Below are positions 15,908-23,329 of a DNA stretch of 64,000 nucleotides, piece by piece; within the stretch, counting starts at the first letter, position 1, and each line of letters starts with the position of its first letter. Made by a program: the position numbers and the translations under genes. The notes beneath the pieces are model-generated. The model saw only the letters and a program-made list of their open reading frames with translations. It was not told the DNA's origin and did no database searches. Location: assembly GCF_000710915.1 (NCBI RefSeq), contig NZ_BAUA01000209.1, forward strand, positions 16,592 through 80,591, written 5' to 3'. This stretch comes from Nocardia brasiliensis IFM 10847. Lineage in GTDB: Bacteria; Actinomycetota; Actinomycetes; Mycobacteriales; Mycobacteriaceae.

Positions 15908-16105
15908 ATGGACCGTGGGTTGAAAAACTCCCACTCCCCGTACAAGAAATTGCGTCCGGGCGATTGGGTGGAATGGCTGATCGTCGCGTTGCTGTTCGCG
16001 GTGACATCGATCGGCGTCTTCCTCCTCACCGGTTCACTGGTGCAGGCGTTGCTGGTCGGCGCGCTGGTGTGGGTGGTGGCCCTCGGCGTGGTCGCGATCT
16101 TGTAA
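15908..16105 (+). CDS. Small two-helix membrane protein (65 aa)
   Basis: From ATG 15908 (a TTG 18 bp upstream is in frame). A charged N-terminus (HSPYKKLRPGDWVEW) is followed by two hydrophobic segments, LIVALLFAVTSIGVFLL and LVQALLVGALVWVVALGVVA, separated by a short turn. No family is recognised. It lies between the DUF397 genes and a strong terminator shared with the convergent sdh operon. Confidence 0.5.
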   Translation: MDRGLKNSHSPYKKLRPGDWVEWLIVALLFAVTSIGVFLLTGSLVQALLVGALVWVVALGVVAIL

Positions 16106-16128
16106 TAGGGCGGGCCCGGAAACAGCAG

Positions 16129-16163
16129 TGCGCACCGGCCGAGAATGCCTCGGCCGGTGCGCA
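16129..16163. terminator. Strong bidirectional terminator
   Basis: Perfect 15-bp stem TGCGCACCGGCCGAG (16129-16143) / CTCGGCCGGTGCGCA (16149-16163), 5-nt loop. It lies between the 65-aa membrane protein and the end of sdhB. Confidence 0.7.
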
Positions 16164-16173
16164 TCCGGGGTTT

Positions 16174-16920
16174 TCAGCGGCGGAACAGCTTGTTGCCCAA
16201 CCACACCAGCGGATCGTATTTCCGGTCGGCCACGCGCTCTTTCATCGGGATCAACGCATTGTCGGTGATCTTGATATGTTCCGGGCAGACCTCGGTACAG
16301 CATTTGGTGATATTGCAGAGGCCGAGGCCCTGCTCGTCCTGCGCCAGGTTGCGCCGGTCGCCGACGTCGAGCGGATGCATCTCCAGCTCGGCGATCCGCA
16401 TCAGGAACCGCGGACCGGCGAACGACTTCTTGTTCTCCTCGTGGTCACGCACCACGTGGCAGGTGTTCTGGCACAGGAAGCATTCGATGCACTTGCGGAA
16501 CTCCTGCGAGCGTTCGACGTCCACCTGCTTCATCCGGTAGTCGCCCGGTTTCAGATCCGCGGGTGGGGTGAACGATGGAATCTCGCGCGCCTTCTGGTAA
16601 TTGAAGGAGACGTCGGTGACCAGATCCTTGATCACCGGGAAGGTGCGCATCGGGGTCACTGTGATGACCTCGGCCTCGGTGAAGGTGGACATCCGGGTCA
16701 TGCACAGCAGTCGTGGTCGCCCATTCACCTCGGCCGAGCACGATCCGCACTTGCCCGCCTTGCAGTTCCAGCGCACGGCCAGATCGGGGGCCTGCGTGGC
16801 CTGCAGCCGGTGGATGATGTCGAGCACCACCTCGCCCTCGTTCACCGCCACGGTGAAGTCGTGCAGTTCGCCGCCCTCGAGATCGCCGCGCCACACGCGG
16901 AATTTGGCGTCGTAACCCAT
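16174..16920 (-). CDS. sdhB: Succinate dehydrogenase iron-sulfur subunit (Sdh1 type)
   Basis: 248 aa, normal SdhB length. The 2Fe-2S ligands are C53, C58, C61 and C73 (CKAGKCGSCSAEVNG then C). The two bacterial-ferredoxin-type motifs are CIECFLCQNTCHV and CNITKCCTEVCPEH, binding the 4Fe-4S and 3Fe-4S clusters. The ATG at 16920 begins 2 bp after the sdhA stop, so the genes are co-translated; the longer upstream frame is inside sdhA. It passes electrons from the flavoprotein to the membrane anchor and menaquinone. Confidence 0.95.
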   Translation of the reverse strand: MGYDAKFRVWRGDLEGGELHDFTVAVNEGEVVLDIIHRLQATQAPDLAVRWNCKAGKCGSCSAEVNGRPRLLCMTRMSTFTEAEVITVTPMRTFPVIKDLVTDVSFNYQKAREIPSFTPPADLKPGDYRMKQVDVERSQEFRKCIECFLCQNTCHVVRDHEENKKSFAGPRFLMRIAELEMHPLDVGDRRNLAQDEQGLGLCNITKCCTEVCPEHIKITDNALIPMKERVADRKYDPLVWLGNKLFRR

Positions 16921-16922
16921 CG

Positions 16923-18863
16923 CTACGCCTCTCGCTCTGTCGAATTCCCGGCTGTCGCCGGGTGCCCGGCGAGTTCGGCCGGGGTGTAGTACTTTTCGAG
17001 CTCGCCGAGATCGAAAAGGGCGAGCAGCTCCGGCCGCATCGGAACCTGGTCCTTCGGCGTCACTGTGACGTCGGGGATGGCCTGGCCCGCCGTGCTCTGA
17101 TCCACCGCACAGACCAGCAGCTTGTTCCGCCAGTCGGCATCCATCGAGGGATGGTCGTCGCGGGTGTGCCCGCCGCGGCTCTCGGTGCGCAGCAGCGCCG
17201 CCTTCGCCACGCACTCGCTGACCAGCAGCATGTTCTCCAGGTCGAGCGCGAGGTGCCAGCCCGGGTTGAACTGGCGGTGCCCCTCGACGGTGACCTGCTT
17301 GAACCGGGCACGCAGCTCGTCGAGCTTGGTGAGCGCCTCGCGCACCTCGTGTTCCTTACGGATGATCCCGACCAGGTCGTTCATCGTCTGCTGCAGATCG
17401 GTGTGCAGGGTGTACGGGTTCTCGCCCGCGCCCTCGGCCGGCGGATCGAACGGTGCCAGAGCCACTTTCGCCGCCGCGCTGATATCGGCATCCGAGACCG
17501 TGGGACGGTCGGTGAGCCGCTCGACGTACGCGGCCGCGCCCAGGCCGGCCCGGCGGCCGAACACCAGCAGATCCGACAGCGAGTTGCCGCCCAGCCGGTT
17601 GGAGCCGTGCATGCCGCCGGAACACTCACCGGCCGCGAACAAGCCGGGCACCGTCGCGGCGCCGGTATCGGGATCGACCTCGACGCCGCCCATCACGTAG
17701 TGACAGGTCGGGCCGACCTCCATCGGCTCCTTCGTGATGTCCACGTCGGCGAGCTCTTTGAACTGGTGGTGCATGGAGGGCAGTCGCCGCACGATCTCCT
17801 CGGCGGGCATCCGTGAGGCGATATCGAGGAACACGCCGCCGTGCGGGGTACCGCGCCCGGCCTTGACCTCCTCGTTGATCGCCCGCGCGACCTCGTCGCG
17901 GGGCAGCAGGTCGGGCGTGCGGCGCGCGGAATCGTTGTCGCGCAACCACTGATCGGCTTCTTCCTCGGTCTCGGCGTACTGCCCCTTGAAGACCGGCGGG
18001 ATGTAGTCGAACATGAACCGCTTGCCTTCGGTGTTCTTGAGCACTCCGCCGTCACCGCGCACACCCTCGGTGACCAGGATGCCCTTGACGCTCGGCGGCC
18101 AGACCATGCCGGTCGGGTGGAACTGCAGGAACTCCATGTTGATCAGCGTCGCCCCGGCGCGCAGCGCGAGCGCGTGACCGTCGCCGGTGTACTCCCACGA
18201 ATTCGAGGTCACCTTGTACGACTTGCCGATGCCGCCGGTCGCCAAAACCACTGCGGGCGTTTCGAACAGGATGAAGCGGCCGGATTCGCGCCAGTAGCCG
18301 AACGCGCCCGAGATGCGGTCGCCGTCCTTGAGGAGTTCGGTGATCGTGCACTCGGAGAAGACCTTGATCCGCGCCTCGTAGTCGCCGGTCGCCGCGAAGT
18401 CCTCCTGCTGCAGCGAGACGATCTTCTGCTGCATGGTGCGGATGATCTCCAGACCGGTCCGGTCGCCCACGTGCGCCAGCCGCGGGTAGGTGTGGCCACC
18501 GAAGTTGCGCTGACTGATCCGGCCGTCGGCGGTCCGATCGAACAGCGCCCCATAGGTTTCCAGCTCCCACACCCGGTCGGGCGCCTCCTGGGCATGCAAT
18601 TCGGCCATGCGCCAGTTGTTGAGGAACTTGCCGCCGCGCATCGTGTCCTTGAAATGGGTCTGCCAGTTGTCCTTCTCGTTGGCATTACCCATCGACGCGG
18701 CGCAGCCGCCTTCGGCCATCACGGTGTGCGCCTTGCCGAACAAGGATTTGCACACCACCGCGACGGAATGGCCGTGTTCTCTGGCCTCGATCACCGCGCG
18801 CAATCCGGCGCCACCGGCTCCGATCACGACGACGTCGTACTTGTGCCGTTCCACTTCTGGCAT
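16923..18863 (-). CDS. sdhA: Succinate dehydrogenase/fumarate reductase flavoprotein subunit (Sdh1 type)
   Basis: 646 aa. N-terminal Rossmann motif VVIGAGGAGLRAVIEARE. The FAD-attachment region is KAHTVMAEGGCAASMGN: in canonical SdhA the 'SHT.AAQGG' His carries the 8-alpha FAD link, and here KAHTVMAEGG retains His. Substrate-site stretches FLQFHPTGM, GTPHGGVFLDI and HGSNRLGGNSLSDLLVFGRR are intact. Length and operon order (anchor, A, B) match mycobacterial Sdh1 (Rv0249c-Rv0247c) rather than Sdh2. It links the TCA cycle to the respiratory chain. Confidence 0.95.
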   Translation of the reverse strand: MPEVERHKYDVVVIGAGGAGLRAVIEAREHGHSVAVVCKSLFGKAHTVMAEGGCAASMGNANEKDNWQTHFKDTMRGGKFLNNWRMAELHAQEAPDRVWELETYGALFDRTADGRISQRNFGGHTYPRLAHVGDRTGLEIIRTMQQKIVSLQQEDFAATGDYEARIKVFSECTITELLKDGDRISGAFGYWRESGRFILFETPAVVLATGGIGKSYKVTSNSWEYTGDGHALALRAGATLINMEFLQFHPTGMVWPPSVKGILVTEGVRGDGGVLKNTEGKRFMFDYIPPVFKGQYAETEEEADQWLRDNDSARRTPDLLPRDEVARAINEEVKAGRGTPHGGVFLDIASRMPAEEIVRRLPSMHHQFKELADVDITKEPMEVGPTCHYVMGGVEVDPDTGAATVPGLFAAGECSGGMHGSNRLGGNSLSDLLVFGRRAGLGAAAYVERLTDRPTVSDADISAAAKVALAPFDPPAEGAGENPYTLHTDLQQTMNDLVGIIRKEHEVREALTKLDELRARFKQVTVEGHRQFNPGWHLALDLENMLLVSECVAKAALLRTESRGGHTRDDHPSMDADWRNKLLVCAVDQSTAGQAIPDVTVTPKDQVPMRPELLALFDLGELEKYYTPAELAGHPATAGNSTEREA

Positions 18864-18893
18864 GGCCGCGAATACTCCTGGGGTTGAGGCGGA

Positions 18894-19724
18894 TCAGTTG
18901 ATGAACCGCAAGTCCGAAATCGTCTTGCTGGCCACCAACATGACGTAGAAGTCGGTCAGCACGAGGGTGCCGAGCGTGGTCCAGGCCAGCGCCATGTGCC
19001 GGGTGTTCAATTTGGAGACCTGGGTCCAGAACCAATAGCGCACCGGATGTGCGGAGAAGTTCTTGAGCCGACCGCCCGCGATATGCCGGCAGGAATGGCA
19101 GGACAGGGTGTAAGCCCACAGCAGGATCACGTTGACCCACAGCACGATATTGCCGAGGCCGAAACCGAAACCGCCGTCCTTGCCGTGGAACGCGACTGCC
19201 GCGTCATAGGTGTTGATCACCGAAACGAGCAGCGCCACATAGAAGAAGTAGCGGTGCGCGTTCTGGATGATCAGCGGCAACCGGGTCTCGCCGGTGTACT
19301 TGGCGTGCGGCTCGGCGACCGCGCAGGCGGGCGGGGAGAACCACACGGCCCGGTAGTAGGCCTTGCGGTAGTAATAGCAGGTCAAACGGAAGCCGAGCAG
19401 GAACGGCAGCACGACGAAGCCGAGCGGCAGGATCGCGGGCAGGTCGCCGAACGGCGTGCCGAAGTGACTGGACCCCTCGACGCACGAGGTGCTCAGGCAC
19501 GGGGAATAGAACGGCGTCAGGTAGTGGTAGTCCGGTACCCAATATGCCGTTCGCACATAGGATCTGATCGTCGCGTAGATGACGAACGCGCCGAGCCCGA
19601 GCACCGTGATCAACGGCGGTACCCACCATCGATCGGTACGCAGCGTGCGCTCGGAGATTCGGGCCCTGGTCTTGCTGAAGACGCCGGTCCCCGTCTCCGG
19701 GGTGGCGGTCGGTGCGGCACTCAC
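18894..19724 (-). CDS. Succinate dehydrogenase membrane anchor (Sdh1 type, single subunit)
   Basis: 276 aa from a GTG at 19724 (VSAAPTATPETGTG); the longer frame upstream is not protein-like. Five hydrophobic segments are visible, e.g. WWVPPLITVLGLGAFVIYAT, LPLGFVVLPFLLGFRLTCYY, YFFYVALLVSVI, IVLWVNVILLWAYTLSC and TLGTLVLTDFYVMLVAS. His residues (HAKYTGETR, NAHRYFFYV, HSCRHI) are available as heme ligands. It equals the Rv0249c-type anchor, a single long polypeptide replacing SdhC plus SdhD. First gene of the operon; 30 bp before sdhA. Confidence 0.85.
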   Translation of the reverse strand: MSAAPTATPETGTGVFSKTRARISERTLRTDRWWVPPLITVLGLGAFVIYATIRSYVRTAYWVPDYHYLTPFYSPCLSTSCVEGSSHFGTPFGDLPAILPLGFVVLPFLLGFRLTCYYYRKAYYRAVWFSPPACAVAEPHAKYTGETRLPLIIQNAHRYFFYVALLVSVINTYDAAVAFHGKDGGFGFGLGNIVLWVNVILLWAYTLSCHSCRHIAGGRLKNFSAHPVRYWFWTQVSKLNTRHMALAWTTLGTLVLTDFYVMLVASKTISDLRFIN

Positions 19725-20142
19725 AGGTGGATGCCTCGCTCTGCTGTGCGGGGGGATCGATTCCCTCTGCAATCGAATGTGATGCCCAGCACCATACGAC
19801 ACCCCTGCTATCGCGCGAGCGGGGTCCCGGCATTCCGGACCCGCCGGGATGCCCGTGATTTGCGCCACATTCCATGTCGCTTCAACAGACAGCGCGGAGC
19901 GGTGAACGGACCGCAAACACTTCGAACTCGATTAAAACGGAACAGGATTCGAGCAAGCTCGCCCGGAACAAAACCGTGGGTTGAAATCACGACGCGCCGA
20001 TCGTCACACGGCGGCAACAAATCTGTGGTCACCTTTCCCCGAGATGTACCCGCTGACGTGCACCGATGGGCACGGCAGCGGCCGCGTCCACCCGACCGGC
20101 GGCGCCGGTGGGTGCGGGCGCGGCCGGGGGAAGGAGAGCCAG
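19725..20142. other. Divergent intergenic region, sdh and thiolase-like promoters
   Basis: 418 bp between the sdh anchor (-) and the thiolase-like gene (+). Less GC-rich around 19900-19990. A small dyad GCGGT-GAACGG-ACCGC lies at about 19899-19914. No sigma-70 element could be assigned with confidence for either gene, and there is no plausible small gene. Confidence 0.5.
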
Positions 20143-21378
20143 GTGAGAAGAGCCGCGATCGTCGCGCCGGTCCGCACGCCGAGTGGGATCGAAGGAGGCG
20201 CACTGTCGGGGATGCCGCCGGGATGGCTGGCCTCGACCGTACTCGCCGCAGTGCTCGAACGTTCCGGGATCGACCCGGCCCGGGTCGAAGACGTCGCGCT
20301 GGCCTGCGTCGACGGCGGGCTACCCGCCGGGCCCGAACTGAGCAGAGCCGCCGCGCGGGGCGCGGGTCTGCCGTTCGCGGTGCCCGGCTTTCTCACCGAT
20401 CGGCGCTGCGGCAGCGGCCTGCAGGCCGTGCTCACGGCGGCGATGATGGTGCAGACCGGCGCCGCCGACGTAGTGGTGGCGGGCGGTGTGGAATGCGCCC
20501 CGGAGGTCAACGCTCGTCCCGGCGTGCCGGTCGCCGCCGCCGATCTGGCGAATGCCGAGAACCTGGCGCGCTACTACGGCATCAGGCGGGCCGACGCCGA
20601 TGAGTTCGCGGTGGCCAGTCACCGTAAAGCGGCGCGCGCCTGGCGGCAGGGAAAGTTCTCCGCCGAGGTGATTCCGGTCGGGGTGACCGGCGAGCCGGGC
20701 CACGGTCTGCGCGGGCGCGATCGAGGCGGCGAAGACACTGGGGGACACCGGATCCTGCGCGATGAGGGGGTCGACGACGAGGTCTCCACCTACACCTTGG
20801 CGGCGCTGCGTCCGTTGCGATCGAACGGTGTGGTGACCACGGGCAACATGAGCGCACACCGGCGCGGCGCGGCCGCCTGCCTGGTGGTGGCCGAGGATCG
20901 GCTCGCGGATCTCGGCCTGACCCCGATGGCGTACCTGGTCGGCTGGGCCGCGGCCGGAAGTGATTCGGGCCCGGCGACTCTCGGTGCCGCACCGGCGGTG
21001 GCCAAGCTGCTCGGACGTACCGGGCTGCAGCTCGACGACCTCGATCTGGTCGAGGTGGACGAGGGGTTCGCGGTGCAGGTGCTGGCGTTGGCCCGGGCCT
21101 GGGATTTCGATCCGCGGGAACGGCTCAACGTGAACGGTTCGACCATCGCGCTCGGGCATCCGGTCGGCGCGACCGGCCTGCGCATCATGACCACGATGCT
21201 GCACGAACTCGCCCGGACCAACGGCAGTTACGGACTGGAGGCCATCGCGCTCGGCCGTGACCACGGCATCGCGGCGCTGTTCGAATCAGCCGGGTCCACC
21301 CCGGTGCCGGACGTCCCCCGCGGCGCCCGGTTCCACGGTGCGCGGCCGAATCGTCGCTTCGGCCGGCACCGGGCCTGA
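20143..21378 (+). CDS. Thiolase-family protein lacking the second catalytic cysteine
   Basis: 411 aa from a GTG at 20143 with AAGGAGAG upstream. The overall thiolase fold is clear: nucleophile C89 in DRRCGSGLQAV, AENLARYYGIRRADADEFAV, NVNGSTIALGHPVGATG with H339. Two conserved positions are changed. The Asn of the NEAFA motif is Asp306 (VEVDEGFAVQ). The C-terminal acid/base Cys (CxGxG) is Ala369 within AIALGRDHG. With C89 and H339 kept but the second Cys gone, ordinary thiolysis or Claisen chemistry is doubtful. It might be an altered-specificity or non-catalytic thiolase. A Gly/Asp-rich loop (HGLRGRDRGGEDTGG) is also unusual. Confidence 0.8.
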   Translation: MRRAAIVAPVRTPSGIEGGALSGMPPGWLASTVLAAVLERSGIDPARVEDVALACVDGGLPAGPELSRAAARGAGLPFAVPGFLTDRRCGSGLQAVLTAAMMVQTGAADVVVAGGVECAPEVNARPGVPVAAADLANAENLARYYGIRRADADEFAVASHRKAARAWRQGKFSAEVIPVGVTGEPGHGLRGRDRGGEDTGGHRILRDEGVDDEVSTYTLAALRPLRSNGVVTTGNMSAHRRGAAACLVVAEDRLADLGLTPMAYLVGWAAAGSDSGPATLGAAPAVAKLLGRTGLQLDDLDLVEVDEGFAVQVLALARAWDFDPRERLNVNGSTIALGHPVGATGLRIMTTMLHELARTNGSYGLEAIALGRDHGIAALFESAGSTPVPDVPRGARFHGARPNRRFGRHRA

Positions 21379-21390
21379 GCACACAGCACA

Positions 21391-21423
21391 TCGCGGGCCC
21401 ACCGGCACGGAACGGGCCCGCGA
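21391..21423. terminator. Bidirectional terminator
   Basis: TCGCGGGCCC (21391-21400) / GGGCCCGCGA (21414-21423), perfect 10-bp stem with a 13-nt loop. It lies between the convergent stops of the thiolase-like gene and the 95-aa gene. Confidence 0.6.
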
Positions 21424-21438
21424 AGTACCTGCCAGGAC

Positions 21439-21726
21439 CTACTTGGTGCGTGGCCGGGAGTGGAAGCCCAGGCCCTCGTCCTGTGCGCCCATCCAGGCGG
21501 CCTCGTCGGATTTGCTGTCCGGGACGTAGATGGTGTCCTGCGGACGGCGCTTCACCTCCGGCGGCGGAGCCTGCTCGATCTCGTCGGCGTCGATGACGAG
21601 CCGTTCGAGGTCGTTCTCCAACCGGCGCACCATGTTCGCGTCGCCATAGTGCGTCCGCAGTGCGCCGATGGATTGCCGGAGCTGGCCGACCGCATAGCGG
21701 AGTTCCGCGATTTCGCTGCGTGTCAT
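21439..21726 (-). CDS. Hypothetical coiled-coil protein (95 aa)
   Basis: Start at 21726 (MTRSEIAELRYAVGQLRQSI), preceded by a perfect AGGAGGT ribosome-binding site. The first ~50 residues are a charged amphipathic helix likely to form a coiled coil (MVRRLENDLERLVIDADEIE). The tail is Pro/Lys-rich, then an acidic-aromatic end. No family is recognised. It stands alone between two terminators. Confidence 0.6.
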   Translation of the reverse strand: MTRSEIAELRYAVGQLRQSIGALRTHYGDANMVRRLENDLERLVIDADEIEQAPPPEVKRRPQDTIYVPDSKSDEAAWMGAQDEGLGFHSRPRTK

Positions 21727-21918
21727 CGATACCTCCTGTGTTCCTGGCGGCACATGCGAACTCGGTGGGTAGCGGTTCGTTCCATGGTCTGCCAGGAAAC
21801 GCGCGTCACCAAGCCGTGTGACTCACCACACAACGTGATCTCTAACACAGTACAGAAGGAATCGGTTTCTGGCTCGTCGAGCAGCGATCTTCGGTAGTTC
21901 GCCCAAAAGTTGCCCGTG

Positions 21919-21957
21919 ACCGGCCGTCGGCGCTGGTGCGAAAGACCGACGGCCGGT
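21919..21957. terminator. Terminator after alpha/beta hydrolase
   Basis: ACCGGCCGTCGG (21919-21930) / CCGACGGCCGGT (21946-21957), perfect 12-bp stem with a 15-nt loop, 3 bp past the stop of the hydrolase gene on the minus strand. Confidence 0.6.
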
Positions 21958-21960
21958 GCG

Positions 21961-22929
21961 TCAGCCGGCGACCGCGTACTCCGGGCCCGGCCCGCGCAGG
22001 GTGCCGACGACCTGATCGACCAGTCCGGCGAGGGACAGCGCCACCTCCTCGGCGCGTTCGAAGATCACGCTGTGCCCCGCGCCCTCCAGCGGCACCAGTT
22101 GCGACCCCGCCAGTTGCGACGCGAGCACCACCGAGTGCGCGAACGGCACCACGATGTCCGCGGTGCCCGCGAGCACCAGCGCGGGGATGCTGCCGAGCCG
22201 GTGCAGGGTCGCCGTCTCGTCGAAGGTCATCAGCGAGGCGAGGAAGCTCGACATGGTCAGCAGCGGGGTCTCGTTCAGCATGGCGGTCGCGACCGCGACC
22301 ATGCGCGGATTGACCCGCCTGGTACCGGAATTCGCCGCGCGCATGATCGGCTCGAAGATCCGGCGCGACATCCGCTTGGAGCCCTGCATCACGCGGGGCG
22401 CGCGCACCACCGCCACCTGCAGCGAGCGCACCGCGCGTCGCTTCAGGAAGCGGCCGAGGCCGACCTCGGTGAGGCCGTTGGCGGCGCCGGCGATCAAACC
22501 GACGCCGACGATGCGGGTGCCGATCGTCTCCGGGAAGAGCCGGGCATAGGCCAGTACCACCATCGCGCCCATCGAATGACCGACCAGCACGACCGGCCCG
22601 GTCGGTGCGACCGTGCGCAGCACGGTGTCGAGGTCGTGCCCGAGTTGGTCGATGGTGTAGGTCGAGGGGTGGGCCTCGCCGGATTCGCCGTGCCCGCGAT
22701 GGTCGTAGAACACCATCCTGGTGTCGGCGTCGGCCCAGCGGCGCAACAGATGATCGCGCAGGAACGACCACGATTCGGTGCGTAAACAGTGCCCGTGCGC
22801 GAACACCACGGTCACCGTCGCGGTATCGCCGCCGAACACGCGGACCGACAGCGGGACGCCGTCTGTAGCCGTCACCGTGACACGGTGACCGTCGTAGTCG
22901 GCAGCGCAGCGCGAAATAGTCATGGACAT
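21961..22929 (-). CDS. Alpha/beta-fold hydrolase
   Basis: 322 aa. Canonical features: oxyanion strand VVFAHGHCLRTESW, DHRGHGESG, nucleophile elbow LVGHSMGAMVVL, acid ALVLAGTADIVVP and catalytic His in PLEGAGHSVIFE. The cap domain (residues ~150-235) is helical and basic. A start at 22929 (MSMTISRC) is chosen; ATG 22923 is an alternative, and both sit behind an AGGAGGT. The long frame further upstream enters a non-coding, C-rich leader. The substrate is unknown. Confidence 0.85.
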   Translation of the reverse strand: MSMTISRCAADYDGHRVTVTATDGVPLSVRVFGGDTATVTVVFAHGHCLRTESWSFLRDHLLRRWADADTRMVFYDHRGHGESGEAHPSTYTIDQLGHDLDTVLRTVAPTGPVVLVGHSMGAMVVLAYARLFPETIGTRIVGVGLIAGAANGLTEVGLGRFLKRRAVRSLQVAVVRAPRVMQGSKRMSRRIFEPIMRAANSGTRRVNPRMVAVATAMLNETPLLTMSSFLASLMTFDETATLHRLGSIPALVLAGTADIVVPFAHSVVLASQLAGSQLVPLEGAGHSVIFERAEEVALSLAGLVDQVVGTLRGPGPEYAVAG

Positions 22930-23329
22930 GACGACCTCCTGTGGAGGGTGCATCCAAGCGGATCGTTCTTGCCCGGTTGTCGATAGATATTTCCGCCCCG
23001 TTACCCCCACATACCAGGCGTTACGCACAAGTTGTCCAACCGAAGCCGACACGTACCCCCACCCCCTACCGCTCCCCCGAACCGCAGACTCTACGAATTT
23101 ATAGCCATGCAACTAGATTGCGATAGATAGTCCTGTGGACCTCGCTCAGCGAGTCTTGGGGGTATCAAGACGATTTCCTAGAGAGGCCTAGATTTCGCCA
23201 TCGTGCGCAGGCCGTCACGATCAGGCGAATCTATCTCTATCTAGCGTTTTGCTGATAGTCGCGAATATTTGCCGGTTCGGGGCATGGCGGGGTCGCGCTC
23301 CGGGTGGGGGCGCGACGGTGCCGGTTGGG
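22930..23329. other. Intergenic region with a low-GC patch
   Basis: 400 bp between the acyl-CoA dehydrogenase stop (23330) and the hydrolase start, both on the minus strand. Bases 23090-23275 are markedly AT-richer than the surroundings and contain near-inverse motifs (CTAGATTGCGATAG near 23113; CTATCTCTATCTAG near 23230). No tRNA-like fold or ORF was found. It presumably holds the hydrolase promoter and a remnant or structured element. Confidence 0.4.

Noticed and set aside
23090..23275. Possible tRNA or attachment site in the low-GC patch
   Set aside because: No cloverleaf, no CCA-type 3' end, no integrase nearby and no direct repeat pair was found.
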